Positions 14,918-23,010 of a DNA stretch of 27,193 bases are shown here, in pieces. A program made the position numbers and the translations under genes. The DNA is from an uncultured Rivibacter sp. Lineage in GTDB: Bacteria; Pseudomonadota; Gammaproteobacteria; Burkholderiales; Burkholderiaceae. Under the pieces are notes generated by a model that did no database searches, had not been told where the DNA came from, and saw only the letters and a program-made list of their open reading frames with translations. Within the stretch, counting starts at the first letter, position 1; each line of letters starts with the position of its first letter. The stretch covers positions 1 to 27,193 of the forward strand of contig CAMLLU010000074.1 of the NCBI GenBank assembly GCA_946480925.1, read 5' to 3'.

Positions 14918-15349
14918 GTGTTGCGCTTCGAGGTTTTCGACCAGCCGCCGAAGCCGGCGGCGGATGCCGTCGATGCCGGGCTCGACGTCCACAACCACGC
15001 GGCTGCGCCGCTGACCGACGTGCAGCCGCTCGCCGCCTTCGCCAGGCGACCCGACGGCGAGGTGATCGGCGGCGCGGTGGGCCGCACCTGGGGGGCGTGC
15101 TGCGAGCTGCTGCAGCTGTGGGTTCATGCCGACCTCCGCGGTACGGGGGTGGCTTCGCGCCTGCTGACGGACTTCGAGCAGCGGGCCGCATCGCGCGGCT
15201 GCAGCATCTACTACCTCACGACCTTGAGTTTCCAGGCGCCCGGCTTCTATCGCAAGCGTGGCTACGAGGTGCTGGCGCAGATCTCGGGCTACCCGCAAGG
15301 CATCGTCAAATACCTGATGCAAAAACGCATTGACCCATCGCCCACGTGA
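14918..15349 (+). CDS. GNAT family N-acetyltransferase (first of pair)
   Basis: This 143-aa acetyltransferase has the acetyl-CoA-binding motif HADLRGTGVASRLL (about 68-81) and the closing segment APGFYRKRGYEVLA. It should transfer acetyl from acetyl-CoA to an unknown amine. The start is GTG 14918, with GGAGAGGGA eight bases upstream; no ATG is available in this position. Its stop overlaps the start of the next gene in GTGA, giving coupled translation with a second acetyltransferase. The N-terminal 30 residues are less typical of the family. Confidence 0.88.
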   Translation: MLRFEVFDQPPKPAADAVDAGLDVHNHAAAPLTDVQPLAAFARRPDGEVIGGAVGRTWGACCELLQLWVHADLRGTGVASRLLTDFEQRAASRGCSIYYLTTLSFQAPGFYRKRGYEVLAQISGYPQGIVKYLMQKRIDPSPT

Positions 15350-15822
15350 AGCCGCTCATCGCCCTCGAATTCCCACAGCAGCCCGAAGTGCTGGCGCTCA
15401 TTGCCCAGCTCGACGCCTATTCCGACACGCTGTCGCCGCCCGAGGCCCGCCACCGTGCCGACGTGACCGCGCTGCTGCAACCCAACGTGCTGTTCGCCGT
15501 GGCACGCAGCGGGCAAGGCACAGCCCTCGGCTGCGCCGGCGTGATGCTGACGCCGGACTTCGGTGAGGTGAAGCGCATGTTCGTGTCGCCGGCCGCGCGC
15601 GGGCAAGGCGTGGGCAGCGCGTTGCTGCAGTTCCTGGAACGCGAGGCCGCGGCGCGCGGCTGCCGCAGGCTGACGCTCGAAACCGGGCACCAGCACCACC
15701 TGGCATATCGCGTGTACCAGGCCCACGGCTTTCAGGTGTGCGGGCCGTTCGGCAGCTACCAGGCCAGTGCGCTGAACGTGTTCATGCACAAGGCCATCGG
15801 CACGGCCGGCGACGCACCGTAG
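15346..15822 (+). CDS. GNAT family N-acetyltransferase (second of pair)
   Basis: This 158-aa acetyltransferase has the motif SPAARGQGVGSALLQFLERE (about 80-100) and the end segment LAYRVYQAHGFQVCGPFG. The substrate is unknown. The start is GTG 15346, overlapping the preceding stop by four bases. No ribosome site is clear, which fits translational coupling. It converges on the hydrolase gene with five bases between the stops. The two acetyltransferases differ clearly in sequence, so this is a paired operon and not a recent tandem duplication. Confidence 0.9.
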   Translation: MKPLIALEFPQQPEVLALIAQLDAYSDTLSPPEARHRADVTALLQPNVLFAVARSGQGTALGCAGVMLTPDFGEVKRMFVSPAARGQGVGSALLQFLEREAAARGCRRLTLETGHQHHLAYRVYQAHGFQVCGPFGSYQASALNVFMHKAIGTAGDAP

Positions 15823-15827
15823 CGTTG

Positions 15828-16769
15828 CTATCGCATCACTGCAGCGGCACCCGTGCCTGCACCTACACCTGCACCCACGCCTGCGCTCGCACGGGCTGCC
15901 TTCGTCGAGAGCCCGAACAGCTCGGCCAGCGCCTCGCGGTACTGCGCCTGCCCGATCGCGTTGGTGTTGTGGTGCGAGCCGCCTTCGATGAGCAGCCACT
16001 TCTTCTTTTCGGCGGTGATCTGCTCGAAGAGCTGCTGGCCGAGCTCGGGGCGGATCAGCCGGTCGGCGCTGCCGTGCACCACCAGCACCGGCGCCTTCAC
16101 CTTGGCGATGCGGCTGGCCGAGTCGAAACGCTGGGTGATGAACGGGCCCAGCGGCAGCCAGCCCCACTTCATGGTGTCGAACACGGCGGGAATCGACGTG
16201 AAGGTGCCTTCGAGCATGAGGCCTTGCACCTGCTCGCCGGCCTCGCTGGCCAGCTGCACCGCGATGGCGCCGCCCAGCGAGTGGCCGAAGATGTAGCGCC
16301 CGGCCTTGGGGTGCTGCTGCGCGAGCCAGTCCCAGGCGGCGCTGGCATCTTCATAGGCCATCAGCTCGGAGGGCAGGGCGTCGGTGCTCTTGCCGAAGCC
16401 GCGGTAGTCGACGCCCAGCACCGAAAAGCCCATCTCGTGCATGCGGCGCATGCGTGGCGCGCTGCCGCGCACGTCCCACCGGGCGCCGTGCAGGTACAGC
16501 AGCACCGGGGCATCGGCGTTCTGCTGTGGCAGCCACAGCCCGTGCAACCGTGCGGGCGTGCCGGAGGCGGCGGAATGGAAGTCGATCCACACGTCTTCCA
16601 TGCCTTCGGCGGCGCTGGCGCCGGCCCGCCAGGTTTCCTTGGTGGGCTGGAAGATCCACTTGCGCTGCTGCTCGTCGAGCGACCCGCAGCCCAGCAGTGC
16701 GGCCGCGGCCACCCCTGCGGCCAGGCCGGCGCGCCATGCGGTGGACCATTTGTTGCCGAGCTTGATCAT
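15828..16769 (-). CDS. Lipid-anchored alpha/beta hydrolase
   Basis: This 313-aa serine hydrolase has a lipoprotein signal with ALLGC (Cys28) and an alpha/beta-hydrolase domain of the Bem46-like group. The catalytic triad is visible: Ser164 in FGHSLGG, Asp236 in VHGSADRLI, and His266 or His267 in GGSHHN. The oxyanion segment is LLYLHGARWDVRG. The C-terminus ends with a Gly-Val/Ala repeat (ASAGVGAGVGAGTGAAAVMR), unlike the usual fold and encoded by a short near-repeat of DNA. ATG 16769 is chosen because the signal peptide follows; longer frames add non-signal residues. The substrate is unknown (ester, amide or lipid). Confidence 0.88.
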   Translation of the reverse strand: MIKLGNKWSTAWRAGLAAGVAAAALLGCGSLDEQQRKWIFQPTKETWRAGASAAEGMEDVWIDFHSAASGTPARLHGLWLPQQNADAPVLLYLHGARWDVRGSAPRMRRMHEMGFSVLGVDYRGFGKSTDALPSELMAYEDASAAWDWLAQQHPKAGRYIFGHSLGGAIAVQLASEAGEQVQGLMLEGTFTSIPAVFDTMKWGWLPLGPFITQRFDSASRIAKVKAPVLVVHGSADRLIRPELGQQLFEQITAEKKKWLLIEGGSHHNTNAIGQAQYREALAELFGLSTKAARASAGVGAGVGAGTGAAAVMR

Positions 16770-16890
16770 GGTGCTGGCAGATCGCCGCGTGCCTGGAAAG
16801 TTCAAGGGCATCAGGGATTTATTTACACGACGGGCTCCACAGGCGCCCACAATGCCGTATCCGCAACGCAGCCCCGGGAAGGTTCGCACC

Positions 16891-17148
16891 ATGAACGACG
16901 CCGCCAAGCCAGGAGCCACTGAGGATGTTCAGGAGATCTACCGCCTGCTCAAGCGGGGCCTGGGCCACGATCTCGTGAACGACGTGAACGTGTTCGAGCT
17001 GATCCAGATGGCTTCTCGCGACGAACAGAAGCAGCTCGAGCAGGAATTGCGCGAATGGCAGGCGCCCTGCGACCCGAATTCATCGGGCTTGCCCAGCACC
17101 ATCGCCCCCACGCGGGGCTTCAATCGAGAAAACGTCAAGCACCGCTGA
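16891..17148 (+). CDS. Small hypothetical protein, 85 aa
   Basis: This small soluble protein has a helical, charged composition: VQEIYRLLKRGLGHDL, then DEQKQLEQELREWQAPC. There is no signal or TM segment, and the family is not recognised. ATG 16891 has GGAAGG upstream at a proper distance. It is divergent from the hydrolase gene with a 121-base gap that should hold both promoters. Confidence 0.7.
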   Translation: MNDAAKPGATEDVQEIYRLLKRGLGHDLVNDVNVFELIQMASRDEQKQLEQELREWQAPCDPNSSGLPSTIAPTRGFNRENVKHR

Positions 17149-17282
17149 GCACCAGAGTTCGCGGGCACGGCTGCCGCGCCTGTCAGCCGGTGCCGACAGC
17201 GACGTGGCCGCCTGCCCTATGGGTGGGGCCGTGCCCGGGCGAGACACTGCAGCCAGGCATCTTCCACTGCAGGAGTCACGCC

Positions 17283-17480
17283 ATGTCCGCACGTCACGCT
17301 CGCACCGGCCACCCAACCCCCGCCTCCGGCGACAAGCCGCTGCCCGAAAGTCCGCCGCGCTCGCCGATACTCGACAACGAGCAGCCCGAGCAGGCCTACG
17401 AGGAAGACATTCCGAAGGACGACGAGGGCGGCCACGGCCAGCCCGGCAAGCCGCAGCGCCGCTCTGAATCTCCCGACTGA
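17283..17480 (+). CDS. Small disordered hypothetical protein, 65 aa
   Basis: This protein is rich in Pro, Ser, Glu and Asp, with the acidic core EQAYEEDIPKDDEGG and no hydrophobic stretch, so it is likely unstructured. ATG 17283 is supported by AGGAG seven bases upstream. The lipoprotein gene follows 22 bases later with its own strong ribosome site, so the two may be cotranscribed. No function can be assigned. Confidence 0.65.
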   Translation: MSARHARTGHPTPASGDKPLPESPPRSPILDNEQPEQAYEEDIPKDDEGGHGQPGKPQRRSESPD

Positions 17481-17502
17481 CACGACGCTTCAAGGAGCAC
17501 CC

Positions 17503-18135
17503 ATGGCTTCGACCGCCGCCGCGCCCCGCCTCCCACTTGCCGCTGCCCTGGTGCCGGCGCTGCTGCTGGTAGGTTGCGCTTCGACCCGGCTCGATGCGCA
17601 ATGGGTCGATCCGCAGCTGGGCACTGCGGCGTCGTTGCGCGGCGCCAAGGTGCTGGTGGCCTGCGAGGCCTTTGAAAGCGTGGTCAAGCAGATCTGCCAG
17701 GACCAGCTCGCCGCGGAGGTGGCGGCGCGCGGTGCCACGCCGGTGCGCGCGCCCGAGATCGCCAACCCCGAACCGGGCCGGCCGCTGCCGGCCGAGCGGT
17801 ACTTCGCGGCGGCGCGAGAGTCGGGTGCGAAGGCGGTGCTCGCGGCCACCGTGATGCTGGCCGCGCGCGACCTGAGCCCTGGCATGTCGATCGGCATCGG
17901 CGGCTTCGGCATCGGCTCCGGCCGCGTGGGCGGGGGCGTCGGCGTATCAGTGCCCATTGGCGGCGGCCAGCCCATGGCCGGCTATGCCACCGACAACCGC
18001 ATCACCGAAGTGGCCTCCGGCCGCCTGCTGTGGTCGGCCAAGGCCAGCACGCCGCCTTCGAGCGACATCAACGCGCAGCTCGGTTCGCTGGCGAAGACCG
18101 CGCTGGGCGCGGCCGAGAAGGCGGGCTTGTTCTAG
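17503..18135 (+). CDS. Hypothetical lipoprotein, Gly-rich
   Basis: This 210-aa lipoprotein has a signal with LLLVGC (Cys25). Following AST it reads TRLDAQWVDP, a wording seen in envelope lipoproteins of the DUF4136 type and its neighbours, though I do not assign it. A Gly-rich segment (MSIGIGGFGIGSGRVGGGVG) lies in the middle, followed by a beta-like end ITEVASGRLLWSAKAST. ATG 17503 has AAGGAG six bases upstream. It is probably an outer membrane or periplasmic lipoprotein of unknown role. Confidence 0.8.
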   Translation: MASTAAAPRLPLAAALVPALLLVGCASTRLDAQWVDPQLGTAASLRGAKVLVACEAFESVVKQICQDQLAAEVAARGATPVRAPEIANPEPGRPLPAERYFAAARESGAKAVLAATVMLAARDLSPGMSIGIGGFGIGSGRVGGGVGVSVPIGGGQPMAGYATDNRITEVASGRLLWSAKASTPPSSDINAQLGSLAKTALGAAEKAGLF

Positions 18136-18186
18136 GGCCTGTTCACACTACCGGCATGCCCGCGTGACCCGGGAAAGGGGCGCCAT

Positions 18187-18999
18187 CTAAGGCCGGAACC
18201 CGCTGTCGGCCCAGGGGCGGCCGCTGCCCTGCGTGCCGCGCCGCCAGCCGCTGCGGGCGATGGCGAGTTCGGCCTGCAACTGCGCCTGCGATGCGCGCAA
18301 CTCGGCGTTGGCCAGCTCCAGCTGCAGCACACGGGCGCGCAGGCTTTCGTTGGCATGGTGCAGCTCGCGGGTGCGGCGCTGCACCAGCTGTTCGAGCTCC
18401 ATCGAGCTGGCCGTGCCGGCGGGCTGAGGGCTCGCGAATTCCGTTGCCACCGAGGCGAAGCGCGACAGCGCGGTGAGCAGCCGCAGGTCTTCTGCATCGA
18501 ACCGGTGCTCCGTGGCATGCGCGGCCACCCACAAGGTGCCGATGGGGCGCTCGCCCGCATGGAAGGGCAGCAGCAAGGCCTCGGTGACTGAGGGCTGCAT
18601 CGAAGCCACGAACGGGTAGCAACGCCCGGGCTCGGCAAACAGTAGCGGCGTGTTGCGCTCGAGCACCCTGCCGCAGGGGCTGGCCGTGGTGGGCATGCCG
18701 CAACCGGCATGGCCGGCCAGCCGACCGGCCACCGCATGCCAGCGCAACTGCCCCATGTCGGGGTCGATCACGCTCACGCCGGCCGACCCGGCGCGACACA
18801 GCTGCAAGGCAGCCTCGGCTAATTTCTTCAGCAAATTTTCCGGGTTGCTGGCCAGGTCGCGTGACAGCGAACACAACACCCGGTTTTCGGTTTCGAAGTC
18901 CGCGGGCCGTGCCGGTCGGCAGGCCAGCGCCTCGGTAGCGAGCATGTCGTGGGGGCGCGCGGCATGCGGTCCACCTTGCGCAGCAGTGGCGCTTTTCAT
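18187..18999 (-). CDS. GAF domain protein with C-terminal coiled coil
   Basis: This is a 270-aa cytoplasmic protein. A GAF domain (about 45-195) binds an unknown small ligand or senses a signal; typical segments are LAEAALQLCRAGSAGVSVID, ATEALLLPFHAGERPIGTLW and FDAEDLRLLTALSRFAS. A helical, Glu/Leu/Arg-rich coiled coil follows (about 200-255: ELEQLVQRRTRELHHANESL), the usual linker to a kinase or cyclase output domain, but no output domain follows. ATG 18999 has GGGAGAG upstream. The GAF-plus-linker layout suggests a partner protein or a truncated sensor. No partner is adjacent. Confidence 0.82.
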   Translation of the reverse strand: MKSATAAQGGPHAARPHDMLATEALACRPARPADFETENRVLCSLSRDLASNPENLLKKLAEAALQLCRAGSAGVSVIDPDMGQLRWHAVAGRLAGHAGCGMPTTASPCGRVLERNTPLLFAEPGRCYPFVASMQPSVTEALLLPFHAGERPIGTLWVAAHATEHRFDAEDLRLLTALSRFASVATEFASPQPAGTASSMELEQLVQRRTRELHHANESLRARVLQLELANAELRASQAQLQAELAIARSGWRRGTQGSGRPWADSGFRP

Positions 19000-19162
19000 G
19001 TGTTTTCTCTCCCTGTTCGTCGCGACGGAGCAAACGGCGTGCCGGCAGTTTTTGCCTGGCACACACGGCAGTGCCGCGTCGCCTGCGGAAGTTTGACGCG
19101 TTACTGGTGCAGCGCAGATGACAAGTGCAGCTGCGTGCGCCGAGGTACCGCTGTCACGTGCT

Positions 19163-19360
19163 TCAGTGCCGTGCAGGGGGCTGTATCGACTGCAGTTGCT
19201 CGCGTACGGCTGCGATGTGCGAACCCACGGCGGCCACCGCCTGCGTGAGCTGCGCTTCGGTGCAGTGGAGTTCGCGACACCAGTAGTACAGGTCTTCCGG
19301 GTCGGTGAGGTGGACCCGGCCAGGGTCCAGCGGGGCGAGGTGCTTGCGGTCGTCAGACAT
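19163..19360 (-). CDS. DUF3606 family protein
   Basis: This 65-aa protein matches DUF3606 across its length: the N-terminus MSDDRKHLAPLDPGRVHLTD, then the YYWCRELHCTEAQLTQAVAA helical part and a short tail. Function is unknown; the family is widespread in proteobacteria, often as one or more short copies. ATG 19360 has AGGAGG five bases upstream. The GAF gene lies 163 bases downstream on the same strand. Confidence 0.85.
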   Translation of the reverse strand: MSDDRKHLAPLDPGRVHLTDPEDLYYWCRELHCTEAQLTQAVAAVGSHIAAVREQLQSIQPPARH

Positions 19361-19533
19361 GGAACCTCCTTGCTCGGGGCCGGCTTTGCCGCGAGGGGCA
19401 GTATGCGCCGTTTGCTGTTTGCCGCTCGCAGCGCCCGGGAAGCCTTCACTTGCTGATAGGCTGGCGGATTCGCCCGACCCGTCGCTGGCGAAGCGCCGCG
19501 GGGTCGATTCGTTTCGTAGGGAGTTCTTTCTTC

Positions 19534-20016
19534 ATGACGTTCAGGTACACCAAGACCGATGCCGGTCGCGACGAGATCAAGAGCAGTACCCACAAGCTGC
19601 CGCGCACCGCCCGCAACCTGTTGCTCATCATCGACGGCACGCGGACAGGCGAGGAATGGGTGAAGCTGGTGCAGAACGCAACGCCTGCAGACCTGGACCT
19701 GCTGGCGGAAACGCAGCTGGTGGCCAAGGTGAACCGCCCGCTGTCGAGTGCCGAAGCCGCGGCTGAAGCCACCGCGGCGCTGCAGGTCGCGCTGTCGCGG
19801 CTGAGCTACGAGGAGCTCTATGCGCTGCTCACCAACCAGGCCCGGGAGCGCTTCGGCCTGATCAAGGGCTACAAGATGGTGCTCGAGGTGGAGAAGTGCA
19901 GCGGCCCCGACGAGATCAAGGCGCTGGCCCTGCGCTTCGTGCAGATGGTGCAGGACGAACAGGGCCCTGAAGAAGCCCGCAAGCTGCGCATCGCACTGGG
20001 GGCGGTGCCGCGCTAG
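19534..20016 (+). CDS. Hypothetical protein, 160 aa
   Basis: This soluble, mainly helical protein has no signal or TM segment. The N-terminal part (TDAGRDEIKSSTHKLPRTAR, then NLLLIIDGTRTGEEW) resembles short wing-helix-like modules common in Burkholderiales proteins of unknown role. The C-terminal part is helical (PEEARKLRIALG). ATG 19534 has GGGAG ten bases upstream. The stop overlaps the stop of the minus-strand kinase gene by four bases, so transcripts collide there. Confidence 0.8.
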   Translation: MTFRYTKTDAGRDEIKSSTHKLPRTARNLLLIIDGTRTGEEWVKLVQNATPADLDLLAETQLVAKVNRPLSSAEAAAEATAALQVALSRLSYEELYALLTNQARERFGLIKGYKMVLEVEKCSGPDEIKALALRFVQMVQDEQGPEEARKLRIALGAVPR

Positions 20017-22106
20017 GGCCGCTCAACGCTGTCTGGAGCCCCAGGCCCGCCGGGTGATCGCAGGCTCACCGTCGAGCCCTGGCCCGGCGCGCTGCTGACG
20101 GTGAGCGTGGCGCGCAGCAGGCGCGCACGTTCTTCCATGCCGAGCAGGCCATACCCAGGCCGTGAGAGCGAGGTGTCGAACCCCTGGCCGTTGTCGCGCA
20201 CGGTGAGGCACCAGCCGTCCTCGTCGAAGCCCAGGCTCAAGGTGACCTCGGTCGCGTTCGAGTGACGGCGCGCGTTGTTCAGTGACTCCTGGGCGATGCG
20301 AAACACCATCGTGGCTGTTTCCGCGGGCAGGTCTTTCACCTGCGGATCGATGCTGACGTGGCAAGGCACCGCGTTGTTGCGGGTGTATTCCTCGCCGAGC
20401 CAGGCCAGGGCCGGCCCCAAGCCCGCGTCGAGCGCCGGCGGGCGCAACTGCGACACGAGCTGGCGAACCGTCATGACGAGATGGTCTACGCGAACACGCA
20501 AGACGTCGAGCTGCCTGGCTTCGGCCGACAGCGGCTGTGCGGCGCGCGCACGCATCACCGAGACTTCCATGCGCAGGGCGGCCAGCTGCTGGCCCAGTTC
20601 GTCGTGCAGCTCGCGCGCTACCCGCTTGCGCTCTTCTTCCAGGGCGCGGGAGTTGTGCTCGCCCAGTTCGTGCAGGTGCTCGTTGGCGCTTTCGAGCGCT
20701 GTGGTGCGCTCGTGCACCTTGTCTTCCAGGGCGTCCTGCGCTTCGCGGATGCGCGCGGCCATGGCGGCGAACTCGCGTGCCACCTCGCCGATCTCGTCGG
20801 TGGCCGCAATCGGCAGTGAGGCTTGATCGAGCGGCCGGCCCGCCGGCCCGAACGCACGGATGGCGGCGATGAGCCTGTCCAGCGGCGCGGCCACCTGCTT
20901 GAGCAGGGCGGCCCGCACGATGAAGATCTCGACCAGCAAGGTGGCCAGCCCCAGCGCGATCACGATGCCCAGGTTGAGCAGGGTCGAAGGGCGCATCAGC
21001 TCCCTCGGGTAGCGCACCGCGAGCGCCCAAGGCGTTTCCGGAATGCGGCCCACGGCCACGATCTCGGCGGGCGTGTCGATCAACCTCACGTCGCCGGGAG
21101 CCAGCGCCTGTGCGGTCGAGAGCACCTCTCGATCGTCCTGCAGGTTCAATGAGGTGATGGAGGCCTGTCCTTCGCTGGACTTGATGGTCTCGCTGTGCAG
21201 GGCGTCGAAGATGAGCGTGCCTTGCGCGTCGGCCTCCAGGATGGTCGTGCGCGAGCCGGGGATCAGCGGCGCCGCGGTGCGCTGCATCAGCTCGTCCAGC
21301 AGGACGTCCACGCACGCCATGATCTTGTGCCGCCCCGACGCGTCGGCAACGTCGGGCGTGGCGATGGTCGTCATCCAGGCGTTGTTCGAAGCGTCCCAGT
21401 ACATCCGCGTGTAGATGGCGCTGGCGGCACGCTGCGCGAAGCCTCGCGAATAGAACTCGTAGGTTTCGAGCTTCAGCGCGTCGGGCCCGGAATAGGTGAA
21501 CACCTTCGCGATGTCGCTGGCCTGGTAGATGGGGAAGCCCTTCTCGGGCACCACGCCGTAGAAGTTGAAGACCCGGCCGCGCAAGGTGGAGCCGTACTTG
21601 TGCGAGAGCTGGAACGAAAGCGCGAAGCGGGCCTTGACGTCGTCGTCGAGCGGCACGTCGGGCGAGTAGGTGGCCGACATCGAGGCGTATCGCCGGCCGT
21701 CCGGCAAGGCTTCGCCTTCGAAGATGCCGGGCTTTTGCGTGTAGGAGCCGTCGGCATGCCTGTGGAAGATGAGCCCGAAGTCGCTGGCGAGCTTGCGGCG
21801 CGAGGCCGCCTCGGCATAGGCCGCGTTGAAGTCGTCGAGGAAGCTCTTCTGCAGGTGCTTGATCTCGGCGAACTCGATGGATTCGCGCTGCAGCTTCTGC
21901 TGCGTCGAGGTGACCAGCTGCTTGCGGACAGTTTCTTCGATCAACGAGCGGTTGACCGTGTACGACACCGCGCCGCCGAGCAGCGACACCAGTGCAATGC
22001 GCAGGGCAGCACTCCACAACGTACGCGTGACCAAGGAGTCACGCGTACGCCGTTGCCGCGTCGTGCTCGAAATACCCATCGCCCCTGGCCCCACCGCGGC
22101 ACGCAT
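20013..22106 (-). CDS. Sensor histidine kinase, NarL-type (orphan)
   Basis: This 697-aa membrane sensor kinase has TM1 at about 31-51, a large periplasmic domain (52-375, dCache-like sensor features), TM2 at about 376-399, a HAMP domain (about 400-455) and a coiled-coil linker. HisKA_3 follows with the phosphate-accepting His501 in RELHDELGQQL, and HATPase_c has the N box ESLNNARRHSN and the G box DNGQGFD (638-644). This class pairs with NarL/LuxR-type response regulators, but none is in the window, and KdpE is OmpR-type. The start is either ATG 22106 or ATG 22079, neither with an ideal ribosome site. The input signal is unknown. Confidence 0.92.
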   Translation of the reverse strand: MRAAVGPGAMGISSTTRQRRTRDSLVTRTLWSAALRIALVSLLGGAVSYTVNRSLIEETVRKQLVTSTQQKLQRESIEFAEIKHLQKSFLDDFNAAYAEAASRRKLASDFGLIFHRHADGSYTQKPGIFEGEALPDGRRYASMSATYSPDVPLDDDVKARFALSFQLSHKYGSTLRGRVFNFYGVVPEKGFPIYQASDIAKVFTYSGPDALKLETYEFYSRGFAQRAASAIYTRMYWDASNNAWMTTIATPDVADASGRHKIMACVDVLLDELMQRTAAPLIPGSRTTILEADAQGTLIFDALHSETIKSSEGQASITSLNLQDDREVLSTAQALAPGDVRLIDTPAEIVAVGRIPETPWALAVRYPRELMRPSTLLNLGIVIALGLATLLVEIFIVRAALLKQVAAPLDRLIAAIRAFGPAGRPLDQASLPIAATDEIGEVAREFAAMAARIREAQDALEDKVHERTTALESANEHLHELGEHNSRALEEERKRVARELHDELGQQLAALRMEVSVMRARAAQPLSAEARQLDVLRVRVDHLVMTVRQLVSQLRPPALDAGLGPALAWLGEEYTRNNAVPCHVSIDPQVKDLPAETATMVFRIAQESLNNARRHSNATEVTLSLGFDEDGWCLTVRDNGQGFDTSLSRPGYGLLGMEERARLLRATLTVSSAPGQGSTVSLRSPGGPGAPDSVERP
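22020..22049. repeat. Perfect 12-bp inverted repeat inside the kinase gene
   Basis: CGTACGCGTGAC and GTCACGCGTACG pair perfectly around CAAGGA. It is in the coding part for residues about 20-29, within the cytoplasmic N-terminus of the sensor kinase. It could be a protein binding site or an mRNA hairpin near the translation start. Confidence 0.7.
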
Positions 22107-22305
22107 GCGCGCTGCCGCCTCGTCTTCAACGCCCGCTATCCGTGCGGGCCCGTGTATCGATCAGATGGTATGGAGGCCGCCTGCCTTTGGCTGTGATCTT
22201 TCCTTGACGAAAAGATGGCGAGCCCGGCGCCAATGAGACATCGCACCGCATCGTGCGCGTTGATCAAGGGAATCGCGCCTTTGATCGGTTTCTTGTGCAG
22301 CGGTC

Positions 22306-23010
22306 TCAGGAGGCCGAGTCGACCACCAACCGGTAACCCACGGCCGTTTCGGTGAGCAGGTGGCGCGGCTGCGCGGGGTCGTCTTCCAGCTTCTGCCTGA
22401 GGTTGCCCATGTAGACCCGCAGGTAGTGCGTGTTGTCGGCATGGGTGGGGCCCCATACCTCGCGCAACAGGTGGCGGTGCGTGAGCACACGCCCGGCGTT
22501 GGCGATCAGCACACCCAGCAGGCGGTATTCGATGGGCGTGAGGTGTACCTCGGCAGCGCCCTTGCGCACCACGCGTGACGCGAAGTCGACCTCCACGTCA
22601 CCGAACTGGAAGCGTGCCGCGGCATCGGGCCTCGCGGCGCGGTGGCGGCGCTGGTTGGCGCGCACGCGGGCCAGCAGCTCGGCCACGCCGAAGGGCTTGG
22701 TGATGAAGTCGTCGGCGCCGGCGTCGAGCGCCTTTACCTTTTCCATCTCGTCGGAGCGGGCCGAGAGCACGATCACCGGCACGCTCGACCACGTGCGCAG
22801 CTCGCGGATGAAATCGACGCCGTCGCCGTCGGGCAGCCCCAGGTCGGCGATCACCAGCTCGGGCCTGCGCGTGCCGGCCTCCACCAGGCCCTGCTTCACG
22901 GTGCCGGCTTCGAACACCTGCCAGCCCTCAGCCTCGAGCGAGGTGCGCACGAAGTGGCGGATCTGGCGTTCGTCTTCCAGCACCACGGCCACGGGGGTGG
23001 AGTCGGACAT
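22306..23010 (-). CDS. kdpE: Response regulator KdpE
   Basis: This 234-aa OmpR-family regulator turns on the potassium-uptake operon when phosphorylated by KdpD. The receiver domain (about 7-120) has the acceptor Asp56 (ELVIADLGLPDGDG), acidic residues Glu12-Asp13, Ser/Thr at VIVLSARS and Lys in FITKPFG. The winged-helix DNA-binding domain (about 135-230) shows LTPIEYRLLGVLIANAGRVL and HYLRVYMGNLRQKLE. The start ATG overlaps the kdpD stop by one base (TGATG), so it is coupled to KdpD. It matches KdpE closely in size and spacing of motifs, and context confirms the call. Confidence 0.95.
   Translation of the reverse strand: MSDSTPVAVVLEDERQIRHFVRTSLEAEGWQVFEAGTVKQGLVEAGTRRPELVIADLGLPDGDGVDFIRELRTWSSVPVIVLSARSDEMEKVKALDAGADDFITKPFGVAELLARVRANQRRHRAARPDAAARFQFGDVEVDFASRVVRKGAAEVHLTPIEYRLLGVLIANAGRVLTHRHLLREVWGPTHADNTHYLRVYMGNLRQKLEDDPAQPRHLLTETAVGYRLVVDSAS

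Noticed and set aside
15738..16922. Plus-strand open frame of 394 codons
   Set aside because: It is antisense to the alpha/beta hydrolase, whose triad and signal are clear.
17149..17282. Possible small RNA in the gap between two small genes
   Set aside because: Only short GC pairs are visible, with no T run or promoter words.
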